This document shows, piece after piece, positions 62,354 through 64,000 of a stretch of 64,000 nt of DNA. The translations under genes and the position numbers were made by a program. Source of the stretch: Alphaproteobacteria bacterium (GTDB lineage Bacteria; Pseudomonadota; Alphaproteobacteria; Micropepsales; Micropepsaceae); NCBI GenBank assembly GCA_017983635.1, contig JAGOBA010000004.1, forward strand, positions 248,001-312,000, read 5' to 3'. The notes under the pieces are model-generated. The model was not told where the DNA came from, did not search any database, and worked only from the letters and a program-made list of their open reading frames with translations. Positions within the stretch are counted from its first letter, which is position 1; every line of letters begins with the position of its first letter.

Positions 62354-62793
62354 CCCCGTCGATTGCCAAGAAACGCCGTCGCCGCAGGTCGCAACGCGGC
62401 TACTCGCTGCTTGAGTTGCTTGTCGTGCTCGCGATCATGGGCCTTCTCATCGCGATCGCAGGCCCGGTCATGATTGGTTATTTCGAAGCGTCGAAGGGCA
62501 AGACCGCGAAGATCGAGATCTCCAACGTCTCGACGGCGCTCGACATGTACTACCTCGCTAACGGTTCCTATCCGACCGAGCAACAAGGTTTGAAGGCGCT
62601 CATCGAACGCCCCGAAGGCGTGGCCACGTGGGACGGGCCGTACCTCAATCGAGCTGATGGCATCGTCGATCCGTGGGACCGCCCCTACCTCTACAAAATC
62701 CCCGGCGCGCACGGAAAGTACGACATCTCCAGCCTCGGCGCGGACGGCAAAGAAGGCGGCACCGGCGATGATGCGGACCTTGGGTCTTGGTGA
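62350..62793 (+). CDS. gspG: Type II secretion major pseudopilin G
   Basis: This 147-residue main pseudopilin has the leader SQRG/YSLLELLVVLAIMGLLIAIAGP with Glu at +5, and the GspG core (STALDMYYLANGSYPTEQQGLKALIERP). The C-terminal calcium-site region DPWDRPYLYKIPGAHGKYDISSLGADG is well kept. It is the last gene of the operon. Its stop lies 1 bp from the end of a convergent amidohydrolase gene. Confidence 0.93.
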   Translation: MTPSIAKKRRRRRSQRGYSLLELLVVLAIMGLLIAIAGPVMIGYFEASKGKTAKIEISNVSTALDMYYLANGSYPTEQQGLKALIERPEGVATWDGPYLNRADGIVDPWDRPYLYKIPGAHGKYDISSLGADGKEGGTGDDADLGSW

Positions 62794-62794
62794 G

Positions 62795-63601
62795 CTAGAC
62801 CTTGAATACCCGGCGCGCGTTGCCACTCAGGAATGCAACCTTTGCCTCTTCGTCAAGGCCGAGCGACTCTAGCCCTTGAAGCGCTTTCGCGGGTGTGATC
62901 ATCGGATAGTTCGTCCCGAACAGCACCTTTTGTCGGCCGTGTTCGCGCATGAACTGCACCAACTGTGGCGGATAGCGCATGGCGGTGTAGGCGGACGTGT
63001 CGATGTATACGTTGCTGTGCTTCGTCGCGACCGCAACGGCTTCGTCCGTCCACGGGTATCCAATGTGACCGCCGACAATGACCAGGTCGGGGAAGTCGAG
63101 CGCAACCTGATCGAGATAGATCGGCCGCCCGACCTCGGACGGCATCAGGGGGCCCGTATGCCCGATCTGTGTACAGAACGGCACGTTTAGTTCGCAACAC
63201 GCCACGTAGACCGGATAGAACCGCCGATCGGTCGGTGGAAGCTCCCACAACCAAGGAAGCACACGGATTGCTTTGAAACCGAGCTGTGTAACGCAACGTC
63301 GAATCTCCGCCACGGCCTGCATCGGCCGAGAGATGTCGACTGAGCCGACGCCGACGAGACGATCCGGCGCCTCCGCGATAAAGGCGGCAACTTCATCGTT
63401 TGAGATCATGACGTTGCGCGGCGCGACCCAAGCGCTGATGAGCGACTTGGTGACCCCAGCCTGATCCATCGCAGCCACCGTTGCCGAGACAGGAAGCGCC
63501 GATGTGAGGGCCGATGTTTTCGTCCAGCGCCGCAACGAATCGAAGATCGGATCTTGCGAATGCCGTAGCGTCGGATGTTGCGCCCAAGCGTCAATAATCA
63601 A
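62795..63601 (-). CDS. Amidohydrolase-2 family metal-dependent hydrolase
   Basis: This TIM-barrel protein of about 268 residues is of the amidohydrolase-2 (ACMSD-like) family. It starts LIIDAWAQHPT, a diverged form of the usual HxH opening in which the metal His pair is reduced to one His. Further motifs are QIGHTGP, VIVGGHIGYPWTDEAV and VLFGTNYPM (position of the catalytic Asp usually in GSDYP). TTG 63601 is preferred because GGGAG lies 7 bases upstream and this avoids overlap with the M32 gene. The missing HxH and D may mean a decarboxylase with altered metal use, or a non-catalytic homologue. Confidence 0.75.
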   Translation of the reverse strand: MIIDAWAQHPTLRHSQDPIFDSLRRWTKTSALTSALPVSATVAAMDQAGVTKSLISAWVAPRNVMISNDEVAAFIAEAPDRLVGVGSVDISRPMQAVAEIRRCVTQLGFKAIRVLPWLWELPPTDRRFYPVYVACCELNVPFCTQIGHTGPLMPSEVGRPIYLDQVALDFPDLVIVGGHIGYPWTDEAVAVATKHSNVYIDTSAYTAMRYPPQLVQFMREHGRQKVLFGTNYPMITPAKALQGLESLGLDEEAKVAFLSGNARRVFKV

Positions 63602-63617
63602 AAAGTCACTCCCGTGC

Positions 63618-64000
63618 CTAACGAAACTTCGCCTCGATATGCCGGAAGTAAGCACCGGCATCAAGCCCGCTCCCTGTCGCTCGTTGCATCAGATCGTCCG
63701 AAGGAAAGCGATCGCCCAGCCGATGCACTTTTTCCTGGAGCCAGCGGAGCAGCGGTGCAAATTCGCCACGGGCGACCTCGCCTTCGAGCTTATCGCGGCC
63801 ATAGCTTTCCACGAGTTGCGCGGCGTAGAGACTGCCGAGCGTGTAGGTCGGGAAGTAACCGAACATACCCGACGCCCAATGCCCGTCCTGGAGCACGCCT
63901 GTGCGATCGGTGTCCGGCTTGATGCCGATCAGGCTCTGACTGCGCTCCGCCCACGCGGCGGGTAGATCCGCCGTTTTGAGATCGCCCGCAATCAACGCGA
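63618..64000 (-). CDS. M32 carboxypeptidase (Taq-type), C-terminal part
   Basis: This C-terminal fragment of a thermostable carboxypeptidase 1-like (M32) metalloprotease runs off the right edge. The family signature GVLQDGHWASGMFGYFPTYTLG (canonical form LQDxHWxxGxFGYFPxYxLG) is clear, as is the preceding IAGDLKTADLPAAW. The frame stays open to base 64000, so the zinc HEXXH part lies outside. It lies 17 bp upstream of the amidohydrolase on the same strand. Confidence 0.9.
   Translation of the reverse strand, partial: ALIAGDLKTADLPAAWAERSQSLIGIKPDTDRTGVLQDGHWASGMFGYFPTYTLGSLYAAQLVESYGRDKLEGEVARGEFAPLLRWLQEKVHRLGDRFPSDDLMQRATGSGLDAGAYFRHIEAKFR

Overview
The window is GC-rich DNA that reads as a chromosomal segment of an alphaproteobacterium. 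This rests on alphaproteobacterial-style ECF sigma/anti-sigma pairs, PrtD/HlyD type I exporters, a complete type II secretion operon and SCO/cytochrome proteins. I cannot name the species. A relative of the Caulobacterales/Hyphomonadaceae or Rhizobiales is a guess.

Layout. (1) 1-6.4 kb holds ordinary accessory genes: the end of an AraC regulator, an S41-type protease with a lipoprotein, an ArsR-SRPBCC pair with a clear operator-like inverted repeat, a DsbA-like protein, a GFA-family protein and tRNA-Gln(TTG). (2) 6.5-11.6 kb holds an outer-membrane barrel, an acidic repeat protein, a subtilisin-like protease with a very long Ser/Gly/Asp linker, and a divergent ECF sigma factor/anti-sigma pair. 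(3) 11.6-19.4 kb holds two paralogous type I secretion (ABC ATPase + HlyD adaptor) pairs on the minus strand. Between them lie a SCO1-like gene and a sigma-region-4-only gene. (4) 19.8-49.2 kb is the remarkable part. It has a 3896-residue RTX protein with two animal-type haem peroxidase modules, a 2493-residue RTX protein with one such module, two large multicopper oxidases (MCO), two SCO-cytochrome c fusion proteins and an OmpR/histidine kinase pair. (5) 49.3-51.7 kb holds a LuxR-type regulator and a methyltransferase. (6) 51.9-62.8 kb is a type II secretion operon, gspF-H-I-J-L-M-C/N-D-K-O-E-G. (7) The right edge has an amidohydrolase and the end of an M32 carboxypeptidase.

How it may work together (inference). 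The RTX peroxidases have no signal peptide and end in RTX repeats, so the neighbouring type I exporters are the obvious exit route. The MCOs have Sec signals, and the SCO-cytochrome c proteins are suited to loading copper or carrying electrons. The module RTX-peroxidase + MCO + SCO-cytochrome c occurs twice. The upstream region of the giant peroxidase gene resembles that of the second exporter operon, which suggests co-regulation. The best functional parallels are secreted oxidation systems of marine and soil alphaproteobacteria: MopA-type Mn(II)-oxidising RTX haem peroxidases, and iodide- or metal-oxidising MCOs. The substrate here is unknown. No TolC-type outer-membrane channel is seen in the window.
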